Source: Bacillus sp. EB01
GTDB lineage: Bacteria > Bacillota > Bacilli > Bacillales > Cytobacillaceae
Assembly (NCBI RefSeq): GCF_000613125.1
Contig: NZ_HG964497.1
Span: forward strand, 3,347,852 to 3,411,851
Direction: 5' to 3'
DNA: 64,000 nt
How positions within the stretch are numbered: the first letter of the stretch is position 1; each line of letters opens with the position of its first letter. The position numbers were made by a program, and so were the translations under genes. The notes beneath the pieces are model-generated. The model was not told the DNA's origin. It made no database searches and saw only the letters and a program-made list of their open reading frames with translations. Shown here in pieces: positions 17,269-26,526 of the stretch.

Positions 17269-18453
17269 ATGGGTACAAATGCAACGATAAATTTAAATCA
17301 GCTGGCAGAAAGCACTACAGGCCAGGTCATTGAATGGAGAAGGTATTTACATAGCAATCCTGAGTTATCTTTTCAGGAAGAAAAAACCGCTCAGTTTGTT
17401 TATGAAACTTTGGAGTCTTTTGGGGGACTGGAATTATCCCGTCCGACTAAAACAAGTGTAATGGCCAGGCTGATTGGCAGCCAGCCAGGCAAGGTGCTTG
17501 CAATTCGTGCTGATATGGATGCACTGCCAATTACGGAAGAGAACGATTTTGACTTTGCTTCCAAATCTCCTGGTGTCATGCATGCCTGCGGACATGATGG
17601 ACATACAGCAATGCTGCTGGGAGCCGCCAAAGTTTTGAGCGGCCTTAAGGAAAATATAAAAGGTGAAGTCCGCTTCCTTTTCCAGCACGCTGAAGAAGTT
17701 GGCCCTGGTGGTGCAGAGGAAATGGTTGAGGCCGGAGTCATGAACGGGGTTGATCTTGTTATCGGAACCCATCTATGGTCACCATTGCCATTTGGAAAAG
17801 TAGGTGTTGTCTATGGACCGATGATGGCTTCACCGGATGCCTTTTGGATTACGGTAAAGGGTAGAGGCGGCCATGCTGCATTGCCGCAGCAGACGATTGA
17901 TTCGATTGCCATTGCTGCACAAGTCGTGACCAACCTGCAGCATATCGTTTCCCGGAACACGGATCCACTTGATAATCTTGTCTTGTCTGTTACCCAGTTC
18001 ACTGGCGGGACATCCCACAACGTCATACCGGGGTCAGTTGAAATGTGTGGAACAGTGCGCAGTTTTGATCCTAAGCTTCGCGAAACAGTTCCTGCAACAA
18101 TGGAACGGGTGATAAAAGGGATTACTGAAGCGCACGGTGCGACATATGAGTTCAAGTATGAATTCGGTTATCGCCCGGTTATCAATGATGCGGAAGTCAC
18201 AAGGGTTATCGAGGAAACAGTTCGCGAAGTATTTGGTGAACAGGCACTTGATTTGATGAGGCCAAATATGGGCGGTGAGGATTTCTCAGCGTTTCAGCAA
18301 AAGGCTCCTGGCGCGTTTTTCTATGTTGGGGCAGGAAATGAAGAAAAAGGTATTACCTATCCACACCATCATGCGCGTTTCACCATTGATGAAGATGCGC
18401 TTGAGATTGGTGTTAAGATGTTCCTGAATGCAACATTTAAGTTTTTAGTGTAA
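17269..18453 (+). CDS. M20 family amidohydrolase/N-acyl-amino acid hydrolase
   Basis: This 394-residue metal-dependent hydrolase has metal-site elements HACGHDGHTAM (near residue 105), AEEVGPGGAEEM (catalytic Glu) and, near the end, GGEDFSAFQ and HHHARF. It resembles the YhaA/YtnL/HipO group that removes N-acyl groups from amino acids. The true substrate is not readable. The ATG follows GGAGGAGATTCATAT. It is a single gene. Confidence 0.88.
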   Translation: MGTNATINLNQLAESTTGQVIEWRRYLHSNPELSFQEEKTAQFVYETLESFGGLELSRPTKTSVMARLIGSQPGKVLAIRADMDALPITEENDFDFASKSPGVMHACGHDGHTAMLLGAAKVLSGLKENIKGEVRFLFQHAEEVGPGGAEEMVEAGVMNGVDLVIGTHLWSPLPFGKVGVVYGPMMASPDAFWITVKGRGGHAALPQQTIDSIAIAAQVVTNLQHIVSRNTDPLDNLVLSVTQFTGGTSHNVIPGSVEMCGTVRSFDPKLRETVPATMERVIKGITEAHGATYEFKYEFGYRPVINDAEVTRVIEETVREVFGEQALDLMRPNMGGEDFSAFQQKAPGAFFYVGAGNEEKGITYPHHHARFTIDEDALEIGVKMFLNATFKFLV

Positions 18454-18753
18454 AGCACAGGTTTATGCCATAACCAGTTTCATAAATGAACATAACGATA
18501 AAACGAGGGACGATTCTTTCCAGCCACGATTGGCAGGGGTCATCGGTTCTAGAGGAATTACACAAAAGCCGTACAGCACACATGCGCGTACGGTTATTTG
18601 TTTTGGAAATACGATAGAATTCAGGCACTAAAAAAGTTGTTCAAAGTAAAACTTTGTAATTGCTTTCATGGAAGTGGAGTGGCATGATAAAAATGTTTAG
18701 CGGAACAAAGTAGTCCGCTGGTACATACATAGAAAGCTTGGGAGGAATAGCAG
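18454..18753. other. 300-bp spacer without a gene
   Basis: No convincing coding frame is present. A weak hairpin, CCGTAC (18569-18574) with GTACGG (18588-18593), followed by TTATTTG may terminate the amidohydrolase transcript. Nothing else was recognised before the yvgN ribosome site. Confidence 0.5.
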
Positions 18754-19599
18754 ATGACAGCAACACATTTGCACGATACTGTCGCACTTCATAATGGTGT
18801 TGAGATGCCTTGGTTTGGGCTCGGCGTTTTCAAGGTGAAGGAAGGCCAGGAAGTTATCCATTCTGTTAAGGCAGCGATCCGCAATGGCTATCGGAGCATC
18901 GATACGGCAGCTGTTTACAAAAACGAAGAAGGCGTTGGCCAGGCATTGCGTGAAGCACTTGAGGAAAATGGATTAAAAAGAGAAGATATATTCGTAACTT
19001 CAAAGGTATGGAACGCCGATCAGGGATACGAGACAACTTTGGAAGCATACGAAGCAAGCTTGCATCGTCTTGGGATTGAGTATCTCGATTTGTATCTGAT
19101 TCACTGGCCGGTGAAAGGGCAGTACAAGGAAACCTGGCGCGCGCTTGAGACTTTATATAAAGAAGGTAAGGTCCGGGCAATCGGGGTCAGCAATTTCCAT
19201 GTTCACCATTTGAAAGATATCCTTGAGGATGCAGAGATTAAGCCAATGGTTAATCAGGTCGAATTTCACCCCCATTTGGCACAGGTCGAGCTTCGTGAAT
19301 TCTGCAAAGAGCAGGGGATCCAGTTTGAGGCATGGTCTCCGCTTGCTCAAGGCCAGCTATTGGATAATGAAACCTTGAAAGAAATAGCGGAGAAGTACAA
19401 CAAATCAGTTGCTCAAGTAATTCTTCGCTGGGATCTTCAGCATGGCGTTATAACCATTCCAAAGTCCATTAAGGAAACGCGGATTATTGAAAATGCCTCT
19501 ATTTTCGACTTTGAACTTTCAAGTGAGGATATGGCAAAAATCGATGCATTAAACAAAAATCAACGTGTCGGTTCCGATCCGGATAATTTTAACTTTTAA
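18754..19599 (+). CDS. yvgN: Glyoxal/methylglyoxal reductase, aldo/keto reductase YvgN
   Basis: This 281-residue NADPH-dependent aldo/keto reductase detoxifies methylglyoxal and related aldehydes. The catalytic tetrad is visible: Asp and Tyr in SIDTAAVYKNEEG, Lys in VTSKVW and His in LIHWP. The cofactor-binding segment IPKSIKETRI lies near the end. Whole stretches recall B. subtilis YvgN. The ATG follows GGGAGGAATAGCAG. It ends in a terminator shared with the convergent lipoprotein gene. Confidence 0.93.
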   Translation: MTATHLHDTVALHNGVEMPWFGLGVFKVKEGQEVIHSVKAAIRNGYRSIDTAAVYKNEEGVGQALREALEENGLKREDIFVTSKVWNADQGYETTLEAYEASLHRLGIEYLDLYLIHWPVKGQYKETWRALETLYKEGKVRAIGVSNFHVHHLKDILEDAEIKPMVNQVEFHPHLAQVELREFCKEQGIQFEAWSPLAQGQLLDNETLKEIAEKYNKSVAQVILRWDLQHGVITIPKSIKETRIIENASIFDFELSSEDMAKIDALNKNQRVGSDPDNFNF

Positions 19600-19626
19600 A
19601 AGTATGCATTAATGCCTGTGAGTAAA

Positions 19627-19667
19627 CAAAAAGGTGGTTTCCTAAAATAGGAGACCACCTTTTTGTT
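19627..19667. terminator. Bidirectional terminator
   Basis: AAGGTGGTTTCCT pairs with AGGAGACCACCTT, with A and T runs on either side, between convergent genes. Confidence 0.88.
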
Positions 19668-20250
19668 AATAGGCACTGACACCGTCCAAAGAATTCATTG
19701 CTTCGCGGAGCGTTATTTCGGCAGGTTCAACATACAGAGTGTCAAAGTGTTCCTTCATTAATCCTTCAAGCGGCTCTGAAATTTTGCTGATTCGCTCCAG
19801 GTTCCGTTTGAAATCATCCAAACGGGAAATCAGGGCTAAATCGGACTCGCCTTCAGAAAGTAGATTGACGATTTCTTCGGTTGATTTTTCCATTGATAAG
19901 GCTTCCATTCTAAGGCTTTCGTATGCATCTGCTTGATCGAGGGAATCCTTCACTAGTTCTAGCCTGGCTTGTAATTCGTCTGAATGTTCCTGTTTCTTGA
20001 CTATTTTTACTTCTGCAAGTGCCTGTTCATACGCTTCCCTTGCTTCAAGGAGTACTTGCCGGTCGATTGCTGAAAAAGCATTTCCGCCGTATGTTTCAAA
20101 CCGTTTCTCATAATCGGTCTCATTTTGAAGCAGGATGCTCTTTTTCTCTGCCAGCTGGACTAGCTCCCCGGCTGTCTCGAAGCTGCATCCTGCCAACATC
20201 ATTCCCAAAATAACCGTCACAACAAACCATCTTAACCTGCTCGTCTGCAT
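19666..20250 (-). CDS. Lipoprotein with a helical, coiled-coil-like body
   Basis: This 194-residue protein has a signal sequence and the lipobox MLAGC (Cys22), so it should be anchored outside the membrane. The mature part is almost entirely Glu-, Leu- and Lys-rich helix, e.g. VLLEAREAYEQALAEVKIVKKQ, consistent with coiled coil. It may belong to the YkyA-like group of putative cell-wall-binding lipoproteins, but I cannot confirm this. Confidence 0.75.
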   Translation of the reverse strand: MQTSRLRWFVVTVILGMMLAGCSFETAGELVQLAEKKSILLQNETDYEKRFETYGGNAFSAIDRQVLLEAREAYEQALAEVKIVKKQEHSDELQARLELVKDSLDQADAYESLRMEALSMEKSTEEIVNLLSEGESDLALISRLDDFKRNLERISKISEPLEGLMKEHFDTLYVEPAEITLREAMNSLDGVSAY

Positions 20251-20487
20251 AGCGAAATCCCGCTTTCATTGGAAAAATAAGGTGCCTTTCACTTTACATT
20301 ATACAGGTTTGAAGAGTGGGGTGAATGGCCGTATTTGGCGGATTTTTTACACTTAAATTAAAAGGGTTGGCTTTAAAACCCGGTGAACGTCTCAAAAATT
20401 CACGATATAATTTGGACTATACTTCAAACTGATTTGGTGACTGCTCTAAACTAGGCGTGTTTATCCCCTGATGGCATCGTCCATTTT

Positions 20488-21942
20488 TCACAAAAGGGCC
20501 CAGACGGAGAGGCTGCCAGGGTTTACTGTGAAAGTTGCCCAGCCGTCTTCTTCAATGGTGATTTCATCCTGACTGTGCCCGGTAAGATCACGCCAATTTT
20601 CCCCTGCGCGGTGCTCGCCGACATACATTCGTTTTTCTCCAGCGTCTCCATTTGAAATGAGTACTGCGCAACCGGATTTTTCGATTTCATCAGTGCCTTT
20701 GCGGACCCAGCCGATTGTATTGGGATGATCGAAATAATCGTCCTGATCGCCATATGCTTTTGTTTTTCTTGCTTTGAGCAAGGCGTTGAGGCAATCTTTT
20801 ATGCCTGGCTTTGGCTCTGGCCCGCCGATTCCAAAGTAATCTCCGTAAAATACGCACGGATACCCGTCCTGCCGGAGTAAAATGAGGGCATAGGCACTTG
20901 GTTTGAACCAATCTTCAACCCAGGATTCAAGCGCTTCATGAGGCTGGGAATCGTGATTGTCGACAAATGTGACAGCATGGCTGCCATGTGAATTGACAAG
21001 CGTATCGTGGAATATGGTGGTTAGATCGAATTCCCGTCCAGCTTTTGATGCAGCGTGCAATTTATAATGAAGTGAAACGTCGAATAGGTCAATGTTGAAG
21101 TCGACGATATCAAGGTATTGCTGGCATGCCTCGAGGTCTGGTTTCCAGAATTCCCCGACAAAGTAGAAGTCTTCGCCTCGGTGTTCTATCAATGTATGAA
21201 CAAAGTCGTTAATGAATTTATGGTTAATGTGCTTAATGGCATCAAGCCTGTATCCATCGCAATTTGTTATGTCAGCAAGCCATTTGCCCCAGCTGATCAT
21301 TTCATCATGGACGTCTTGATGGTCATAATCATAGTTAGCGAACATCAAATAATCATAATTTCCAAATTCATCATCAACATGATCGCTCCAGGATTTATTT
21401 TCACCGAGGATTCGGAAAATGCCGGTTCGTCCTGTTTTTTCATCATAATCTGTGCCGTTGAAATGAGTGTAGTTCCACTTGAAGGTGGAGTATTTGTCGG
21501 CCCTGTCCTGAAAATCGAAGCGCGTCCAGCCATGTATTTCGAACGGTTCAGAGATGACTTCGTTCCGATTCAGTTGGTCGACTTCTACGACTTTGAATTT
21601 TTCCATCGCATCGGCACCTGCTTTATGGTTCATGACAACATCAATGTAAACTTCCACACCGTGGTCATGGCAGGCCTTGATTGCTTCGAGGAGCTCATCC
21701 TTGGTTCCGTATTTTGTCCGGACCGAGCCCTTTTGATCAAATTCACCAAGGTCGTATAGGTCATAGGGGGCGTAGCCATTATCTTGAGGTGTGGTTGCCT
21801 TGGTTACTGGAGGAATCCAGACCGCATCAATCCCCATATGGGTGAGAGCTGGGGCCATTTCTTTAAGGCGCTTCCAATGGCCTCCATCCGCATCCAAATG
21901 CCATTCAAAAAACTGCATCATTGTCTTATTTTTTTTCATCAT
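20488..21942 (-). CDS. Cytoplasmic alpha-amylase (GH13)
   Basis: This 484-residue glycoside hydrolase cleaves alpha-1,4-glucan bonds. The family 13 active site is visible: GYRLDAIKH (nucleophile Asp), FVGEFW (acid/base Glu) and TFVDNHDSQP (Asp). It resembles the liquefying AmyS type, but the protein starts MMKKNKTMMQFFEWH with no signal peptide, so it should act inside the cell on glycogen or imported maltodextrins. Upstream lie a cre-like site and a palindrome. Confidence 0.93.
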   Translation of the reverse strand: MMKKNKTMMQFFEWHLDADGGHWKRLKEMAPALTHMGIDAVWIPPVTKATTPQDNGYAPYDLYDLGEFDQKGSVRTKYGTKDELLEAIKACHDHGVEVYIDVVMNHKAGADAMEKFKVVEVDQLNRNEVISEPFEIHGWTRFDFQDRADKYSTFKWNYTHFNGTDYDEKTGRTGIFRILGENKSWSDHVDDEFGNYDYLMFANYDYDHQDVHDEMISWGKWLADITNCDGYRLDAIKHINHKFINDFVHTLIEHRGEDFYFVGEFWKPDLEACQQYLDIVDFNIDLFDVSLHYKLHAASKAGREFDLTTIFHDTLVNSHGSHAVTFVDNHDSQPHEALESWVEDWFKPSAYALILLRQDGYPCVFYGDYFGIGGPEPKPGIKDCLNALLKARKTKAYGDQDDYFDHPNTIGWVRKGTDEIEKSGCAVLISNGDAGEKRMYVGEHRAGENWRDLTGHSQDEITIEEDGWATFTVNPGSLSVWALL

Positions 21943-22018
21943 GCAAATCCTTCCCCATTATAAGCTATACATATTGTTAACAATGTCTTTTACCCGAATA
22001 AAACCAAACTCAACCCTT

Positions 22019-22032
22019 TGAAAGCGGTTACC
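22019..22032. promoter_or_regulatory. cre-like site (CcpA)
   Basis: TGAAAGCGGTTACC matches the cre consensus TGWAANCGNTNWCA at all positions but the last. It lies 77-90 bases upstream of the alpha-amylase start. Carbon catabolite repression of amylase is well known in Bacillus; use here is inferred. Confidence 0.6.
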
Positions 22033-22040
22033 TAAAAATT

Positions 22041-22056
22041 TTGACAAATTGGTCAA
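22041..22056. promoter_or_regulatory. Palindromic operator-like site
   Basis: TTGACAAATTGGTCAA is a 16-base near-perfect palindrome (arms TTGAC and GTCAA) nine bases from the cre-like site, in the divergent region between the amylase gene and a 37-residue membrane peptide gene. The regulator is unknown. Confidence 0.45.
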
Positions 22057-22179
22057 AAATCGTTTGCATTCCTGACATAAATCGCATAAGGCTGACGTCT
22101 GTTTACAGCTTATAATGAAGATACACAGTACATGGGATGTTAGAAAAGAGAAAACAGGGTCCATGAGGAGGAGACCGAA

Positions 22180-22293
22180 ATGTTAGTAAAAAAGTGGAAA
22201 TTTTTAGTTGTGGCTCTAATCGTAATTGCCGCCATCCTGGTTTACTATCAGGCTACGCACATTACCCTGTTGGATTTTTCAGGGAGTTATTAA
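22180..22293 (+). CDS. Single-pass membrane micropeptide, 37 aa
   Basis: This short frame encodes MLVKKWKF, a hydrophobic helix (residues 8-23, LVVALIVIAAILVYYQ) and a short polar tail ending in GSY. The ATG lies behind AGGAGGAGACCGAA, one of the strongest ribosome sites in the window. It is divergent from alpha-amylase and followed 150 bases later by a terminator. Function is unknown; such peptides often modulate a membrane complex. Confidence 0.65.
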   Translation: MLVKKWKFLVVALIVIAAILVYYQATHITLLDFSGSY

Positions 22294-22442
22294 CAACAAA
22301 AGCGGAAGCGTCTCTGTCATCTCCGTTATGGGTGGCTTAGAAATAAAGTAAGAGAACCCGAAGTCCAGGTCTGCCCAAAATTTCTTTTTGTAATGAAAGG
22401 GCTTAGGGGGACATTGGCCACTAAAATATTAAAGATCCTTAT

Positions 22443-22477
22443 AAACTGCCAGGCAGAAGCTGCCGGGCGGTTTTTCG
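22443..22477 (+). terminator. Rho-independent terminator
   Basis: AACTGCCAGGCAG and CTGCCGGGCGGTT form a long stem followed by TTTTTCG. It ends the transcript carrying the 37-residue peptide. Confidence 0.8.
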
Positions 22478-22550
22478 TTTAAGGAGAAGGTTTGCTTATG
22501 TGTTTTAAAGGTTAAAATCAGGTAGGACGTAATGAATGAGGAGGGTCAAG

Positions 22551-23429
22551 ATGATTGGAGATGTGGAGCATGTTATAGACGCAAAGGCTGTGCTAGGTGA
22601 GGGGCCGAGCTGGGATAAAAAATACGGTGAATTGTATTGGGTTGATATTGAAGGAAAGATGATTCATATCTTCAGCCTAGAAAGCGGGGAGCGCCGGACC
22701 ATTGAAGCAGGACAGCGTATTGGCGCTATTGTTCCGAGGGAATCCGGAGGTGCTGTCGCCGCGCTTGAAAACGGCTTGTATTTTGTTGATCTCGAACTGG
22801 GAAGCTTTGATTTAATTATCAATCCAGAGGGCGATAACCCGGATATTCGTTTTAACGATGGGAAATGCGATCCGATGGGAAGGTTGTGGGTTGGAACGAT
22901 GAGCATGAGCGGCAAGGAGGGGCAGGGGTCACTTTATTGCCTTGAAACCGACGGTATTCTTACTAAGAAGCTTGATGGACTTGGAATATCAAACGGCCTC
23001 GCATGGTCGCCTGATCATAGCTTTATGTATTTCATCGATACGCCGACACGAAATGTGGTTCGGTTTGAATATGACCTTGAAACCGGCAGCATTCGAAATC
23101 CTGAGATTGCTGTTACCATACCTGAAGGGGACGGTTTTCCGGATGGCATGACGATTGACAGCGAGGGACACCTATGGATTGCCCATTGGGGAGGGGGAAA
23201 GGTATCGCGCTGGAACCCGGCAACCGGCAATTTGGTCACTGAGGTTGAAATTCCTGCTTTAAATGTGACATCTTGTGCATTTGGCGGGGAAGACCTTTTG
23301 GATTTGTATGTGACAACTGCCCGCGATGGAATGTCTGAAGAAGAATTGAAGAAGTACCCAAATGCCGGAGGAGTTTTCAAAGTCAGGACAGCTACAAAAG
23401 GGCTGCCTAGTTTTCAATATATGGGTTAA
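22551..23429 (+). CDS. SMP-30/gluconolactonase/LRE family protein
   Basis: This 292-residue six-bladed beta-propeller resembles gluconolactonase/regucalcin, which hydrolyse sugar lactones using a divalent metal. Ligand-bearing segments are VLGEGPSWD (Glu), LGISNGLAW (Asn) and FPDGMTIDSEGHLWIAHWGGG (Asp). The ATG at 22551 follows GAGGAGGGTCAAG, which would itself be coding if the frame began at 22536, so the shorter start is preferred. Single gene; no sugar operon surrounds it. Confidence 0.9.
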   Translation: MIGDVEHVIDAKAVLGEGPSWDKKYGELYWVDIEGKMIHIFSLESGERRTIEAGQRIGAIVPRESGGAVAALENGLYFVDLELGSFDLIINPEGDNPDIRFNDGKCDPMGRLWVGTMSMSGKEGQGSLYCLETDGILTKKLDGLGISNGLAWSPDHSFMYFIDTPTRNVVRFEYDLETGSIRNPEIAVTIPEGDGFPDGMTIDSEGHLWIAHWGGGKVSRWNPATGNLVTEVEIPALNVTSCAFGGEDLLDLYVTTARDGMSEEELKKYPNAGGVFKVRTATKGLPSFQYMG

Positions 23430-23504
23430 GTTGATTGTTTTGTTTTTGGGCGTGATTATTTTTTAAAAAGGCTAGTTTAAGGATATTGTTGAATTTATAG
23501 CAGT

Positions 23505-23588
23505 GTTGATTGGAGTGGAAGGAGCAAAGCGATGAGGAGGCTCACCGCCCGCCCCACGGAAAGCGAAGCGCCGGTAGCGGAAATCAAC
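23505..23588. repeat. Interspersed Bacillaceae-type repeat, 84 bp
   Basis: The element opens with GTTGATTGGAGTGGAAGG and closes with AGCGGAAATCAAC, so its ends are inverted repeats (GTTGATT/AATCAAC). The middle contains GGAGGCTCACCGCCCGCCCC. I recognise this as a dispersed intergenic repeat seen in many Bacillus-like genomes. A reduced copy is at 53085-53115. The function of the family is not known to me. Confidence 0.75.
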
Positions 23589-23706
23589 AGACTTGTTTAA
23601 CACAGCCTATAAAAAAGAAATTATATCCCCATTTATCAGTTTAATTTTTCCAATCAGAGGTAAAGGGAAAGGTAGGAACATAAACTGCTAAAAAGGGGAT
23701 GTGTCT

Positions 23707-24108
23707 ATGGAGTGGGCGGCTGTTGCAATAGGAGTGTTGCTCGTATTGATCCTGATTGAAGAAGCAGGACAATATCTTTGGAAAAATCGGCTTTACGATA
23801 AATGGATCAGCCAGGAAGACACATCTGAGATTGAGACAACTGTTGTTGAAACCGAAAAGGTTCAGAAACCGAACTTCCTTTATAGATTAGCTCAGGGAGC
23901 GATCCGAACGTTCTTTTACCTTCTGCTTGTTTTGGTAAAAATGTTGAAAATCGATAAAGCTTATCAATTTATTAATGCAAAACTTGTGGCCCTGAAGATC
24001 AGAACAAAGAAACCCGGAATCAGGAAATATTCATTCAAGCAGCCTGTCGAAGGGCTAAAGCATATCGCAACTTCAATTAAACGGCACAAAAAAAGCTCGT
24101 CCCATTAA
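23707..24108 (+). CDS. Hypothetical membrane-anchored protein, 133 aa
   Basis: This protein has an N-terminal membrane helix (residues 3-18, VAIGVLLVLILIEE), a middle hydrophobic segment (FFYLLLVLVKMLKI) and a very basic C-terminus ending in HKKSSSH. Function is unknown. The ATG at 23707 is eight bases behind AGGGG; a GTG at 23701 is too close to the ribosome site. It ends in a bidirectional terminator shared with the PBP gene. Confidence 0.65.
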   Translation: MEWAAVAIGVLLVLILIEEAGQYLWKNRLYDKWISQEDTSEIETTVVETEKVQKPNFLYRLAQGAIRTFFYLLLVLVKMLKIDKAYQFINAKLVALKIRTKKPGIRKYSFKQPVEGLKHIATSIKRHKKSSSH

Positions 24109-24123
24109 GGGATGAGCTTTTTT
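24088..24123. terminator. Bidirectional terminator
   Basis: AAAAGCTCGTCCC pairs with GGGATGAGCTTTT, with A and T runs at the two ends. Confidence 0.88.
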
Positions 24124-24148
24124 AGTATTCAAAATCACTAAATCATTT

Positions 24149-26251
24149 CTATTGAAGCTCCTTGACTTTATCGGCCAGCCTCCCGAAGCCATCGACGACT
24201 GCGTCAACGCCGCGTCCGATTGCTTCTCCCCATTCAGGGGCTTTTTCCTTAATTGTTTCTTCCGCAGTTTCAGCGGTTTTGCTGACTTCTTCTCTAAACT
24301 TTTCTGTTTTTTTGAGAAGATCTTCAGTCGATATCAGAGGATCACCTTTTTCTCCAGCAGTATTTATACCGAAAGATTCTTCTGCCAAAAATGGCTTTGC
24401 CTCTTTCATTATGGCTCCGAAGAGAGGAGCTGCCCCTTGTGAGGAACTTGTAGTCAAGTAATGTTCACGGTCGGTACGGTCATAACCAAGCCAGATGGCA
24501 CCGGCCACTTCAGGTGTATAACCTGCAAACCACTGGTCCTTTGTACCATTAATATCGGCATACGGCAGCTGGGTAGAACCAGTTTTTCCAGCGATATCTA
24601 GGCCCTGTACACGTGCAGAACGGCCAGTTCCTTTTTCAACCACTCGAAGCAGCATTGAGGTCATCTCACGAGCTGTTCCTCTTGAGGTTACTTTTACTGA
24701 CTTCTCATCATGGCTGGCAATTTCGTTACCAGTCGGACCGACGATTTTCGTAATAAAATGGCTTTCATTTCGCTCTCCGCCATTCGCAAGTGCAGAATAG
24801 GCTGATGCAAGCTGGAGAGGAGAGATGCCATGGTGCATGCCGCCAAGCGCGAGTGCAAGGTTTCTGTCTTCCTTTTGAATTGGAATACCGAATTTCTCCG
24901 CTGTTTCCGCACCCCTGGAAACCCCAATTTCGTTCAGAAGCCAAACAGTTGGCACATTGAGCGACTTTTCAACCACTTCATACAGCGGAACCTTGCCTAG
25001 AAAGGTTCTAGTAGCATTTTCCGGTTTGTAGTCCCCGAATGTCATCGGTTCATCCATAAGTTCAGAATCTGCCGAGTAGCCTTCCTCCAGAGCGGGGGTG
25101 TAGACCGCGAGAGGTTTCATCGTTGAACCTGGCTGTGCTTTCAATTGGGTTGCGCGATTGAAACCGCGGAAAACATGCTCGCCCCGTCCGCCGACAACAG
25201 CCAGAACTCCGCCTGTTTTTGGCGAAACTAGAACCGCCCCGCTCTGGACAATCTCGCCTCCGCGCCCGCGCGGGAACAGCCAGTCGCGTTTATAGACATT
25301 TTCTAGTGCGGTTTGCAAGTCTGGATTCAATTGAGTATAAATTCGATAGCCTCTTGTTAAAATTTCATCCTGTGTAAGGCCGTATTTTTTGACAGCCTCG
25401 TCAAGGACTGCGTCAACATAATAAGGGAACTTCCGTTCAACTGGTGTTCCTCCGCCATCATTTAAGTTAATTTTTTCGGAAACTGCCTGCTTGTGTTCCG
25501 CATTCGAAATCTTTTTTAGTTCCTTCATCTTCCCAAGAACAATATTTCGGCGTTCCAAGGCTCGGTCGTAATTCCTGAACGGGTCATAGGCGGAAGGTGC
25601 CTTTAGCAGGCCAGCCAATACAGCCCCTTCGCTGATTGTTACTTCGCTAATATCCTTATTGAAGTATTTCTTGGCTGCCGAGCCGATTCCGTAGGCGCCG
25701 CTCCCAAAATAAACCTGGTTCAGATACATTTCAAGGATTTCATCTTTTTTATAGGCATCCTCAAGCTCAGCTGCCAGGAAGAGTTCTTCAGCCTTCCTTC
25801 TATACGTCTGTTCAGGTGAGAGGAGTGCGTTCTTAGCCAGCTGCTGGGTAATCGTGCTGCCGCCGCCCGTTATTTGGCCTGCGAATAGGTTTCCAAAGAA
25901 CGCACGCGCTATTCCTTTTATATCAAACCCGTTATGCTGATAAAACCGTTCATCTTCAATCGAAAGAACAGCATCCTTTACATGCTGGGGGATTTCCTCA
26001 ATTTTAGTACCCCCAACCCGGTTTGCGGTAATTTGCGCCGCTTTCTTCCCATTTCCGTCGTAAATGACGGTCGACTGGCTCAAACCTTCCTTAAGCGATT
26101 CAACATTCGCGCGGCTGGCCAGGAAGGCAAAGAACAAAATAGTTAGTAATATTGTTATGAGTCCAATAAGGAGAAGAATCTGTGTTAAATGCTTCCTTTT
26201 CCAGAACCGCTTTATCCAATCCCAAATGGCAATCAATTTTTCTTTTATCAT
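24149..26251 (-). CDS. Class A penicillin-binding protein (PbpF/PBP1A family)
   Basis: This 700-residue bifunctional peptidoglycan synthase has a membrane anchor at about 24-48. The GT51 glycosyltransferase has EDERFYQHNG (catalytic Glu) and GGSTITQQLAKN. The transpeptidase has PGSTMKP (active Ser), KSLN and KTGST. The C-terminal tail of about 60 residues is rich in Glu, Lys and Thr. Size and domains match B. subtilis PbpF (714 aa), a sigma-G-linked PBP. The start MIKEKLIAIW at 26251 follows GAAGGTAG; an in-frame 16-residue extension has no ribosome site. Confidence 0.92.
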   Translation of the reverse strand: MIKEKLIAIWDWIKRFWKRKHLTQILLLIGLITILLTILFFAFLASRANVESLKEGLSQSTVIYDGNGKKAAQITANRVGGTKIEEIPQHVKDAVLSIEDERFYQHNGFDIKGIARAFFGNLFAGQITGGGSTITQQLAKNALLSPEQTYRRKAEELFLAAELEDAYKKDEILEMYLNQVYFGSGAYGIGSAAKKYFNKDISEVTISEGAVLAGLLKAPSAYDPFRNYDRALERRNIVLGKMKELKKISNAEHKQAVSEKINLNDGGGTPVERKFPYYVDAVLDEAVKKYGLTQDEILTRGYRIYTQLNPDLQTALENVYKRDWLFPRGRGGEIVQSGAVLVSPKTGGVLAVVGGRGEHVFRGFNRATQLKAQPGSTMKPLAVYTPALEEGYSADSELMDEPMTFGDYKPENATRTFLGKVPLYEVVEKSLNVPTVWLLNEIGVSRGAETAEKFGIPIQKEDRNLALALGGMHHGISPLQLASAYSALANGGERNESHFITKIVGPTGNEIASHDEKSVKVTSRGTAREMTSMLLRVVEKGTGRSARVQGLDIAGKTGSTQLPYADINGTKDQWFAGYTPEVAGAIWLGYDRTDREHYLTTSSSQGAAPLFGAIMKEAKPFLAEESFGINTAGEKGDPLISTEDLLKKTEKFREEVSKTAETAEETIKEKAPEWGEAIGRGVDAVVDGFGRLADKVKELQ

Positions 26252-26471
26252 AAAAAATCTACCTTCATTCACTAAAGTTGTATAGCAGAAGGATACCAAA
26301 ACGAGCGAAGAAACACAAAAGTGTGGATAGAAAAGGCGTTAATAACATGCTGGTTTTTTGGTGATCAATCCTTATACAGAAGGGGATGCAGCTGGATTAT
26401 ATACACTATATCAGGGTTAACAACTATTAAGAGAGTTATCGAAATATATAGAACGTTAGCGTGAAGCCTAA

Positions 26472-26508
26472 AAAAGAAGCGGCACCCCCTGAAGGATGCC
26501 GCTCTTTC
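26472..26508 (-). terminator. Terminator of the 50-aa gene
   Basis: AGCGGCA and TGCCGCT form a stem; on the minus strand it is followed by a U run. Confidence 0.8.
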
Positions 26509-26526
26509 GTTTCACCTGCCCAGTGA

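Noticed and set aside
21118..21759. 213-codon frame on the strand opposite alpha-amylase
   Set aside because: Shadow of a strongly supported gene; composition and lack of ribosome site argue against it.
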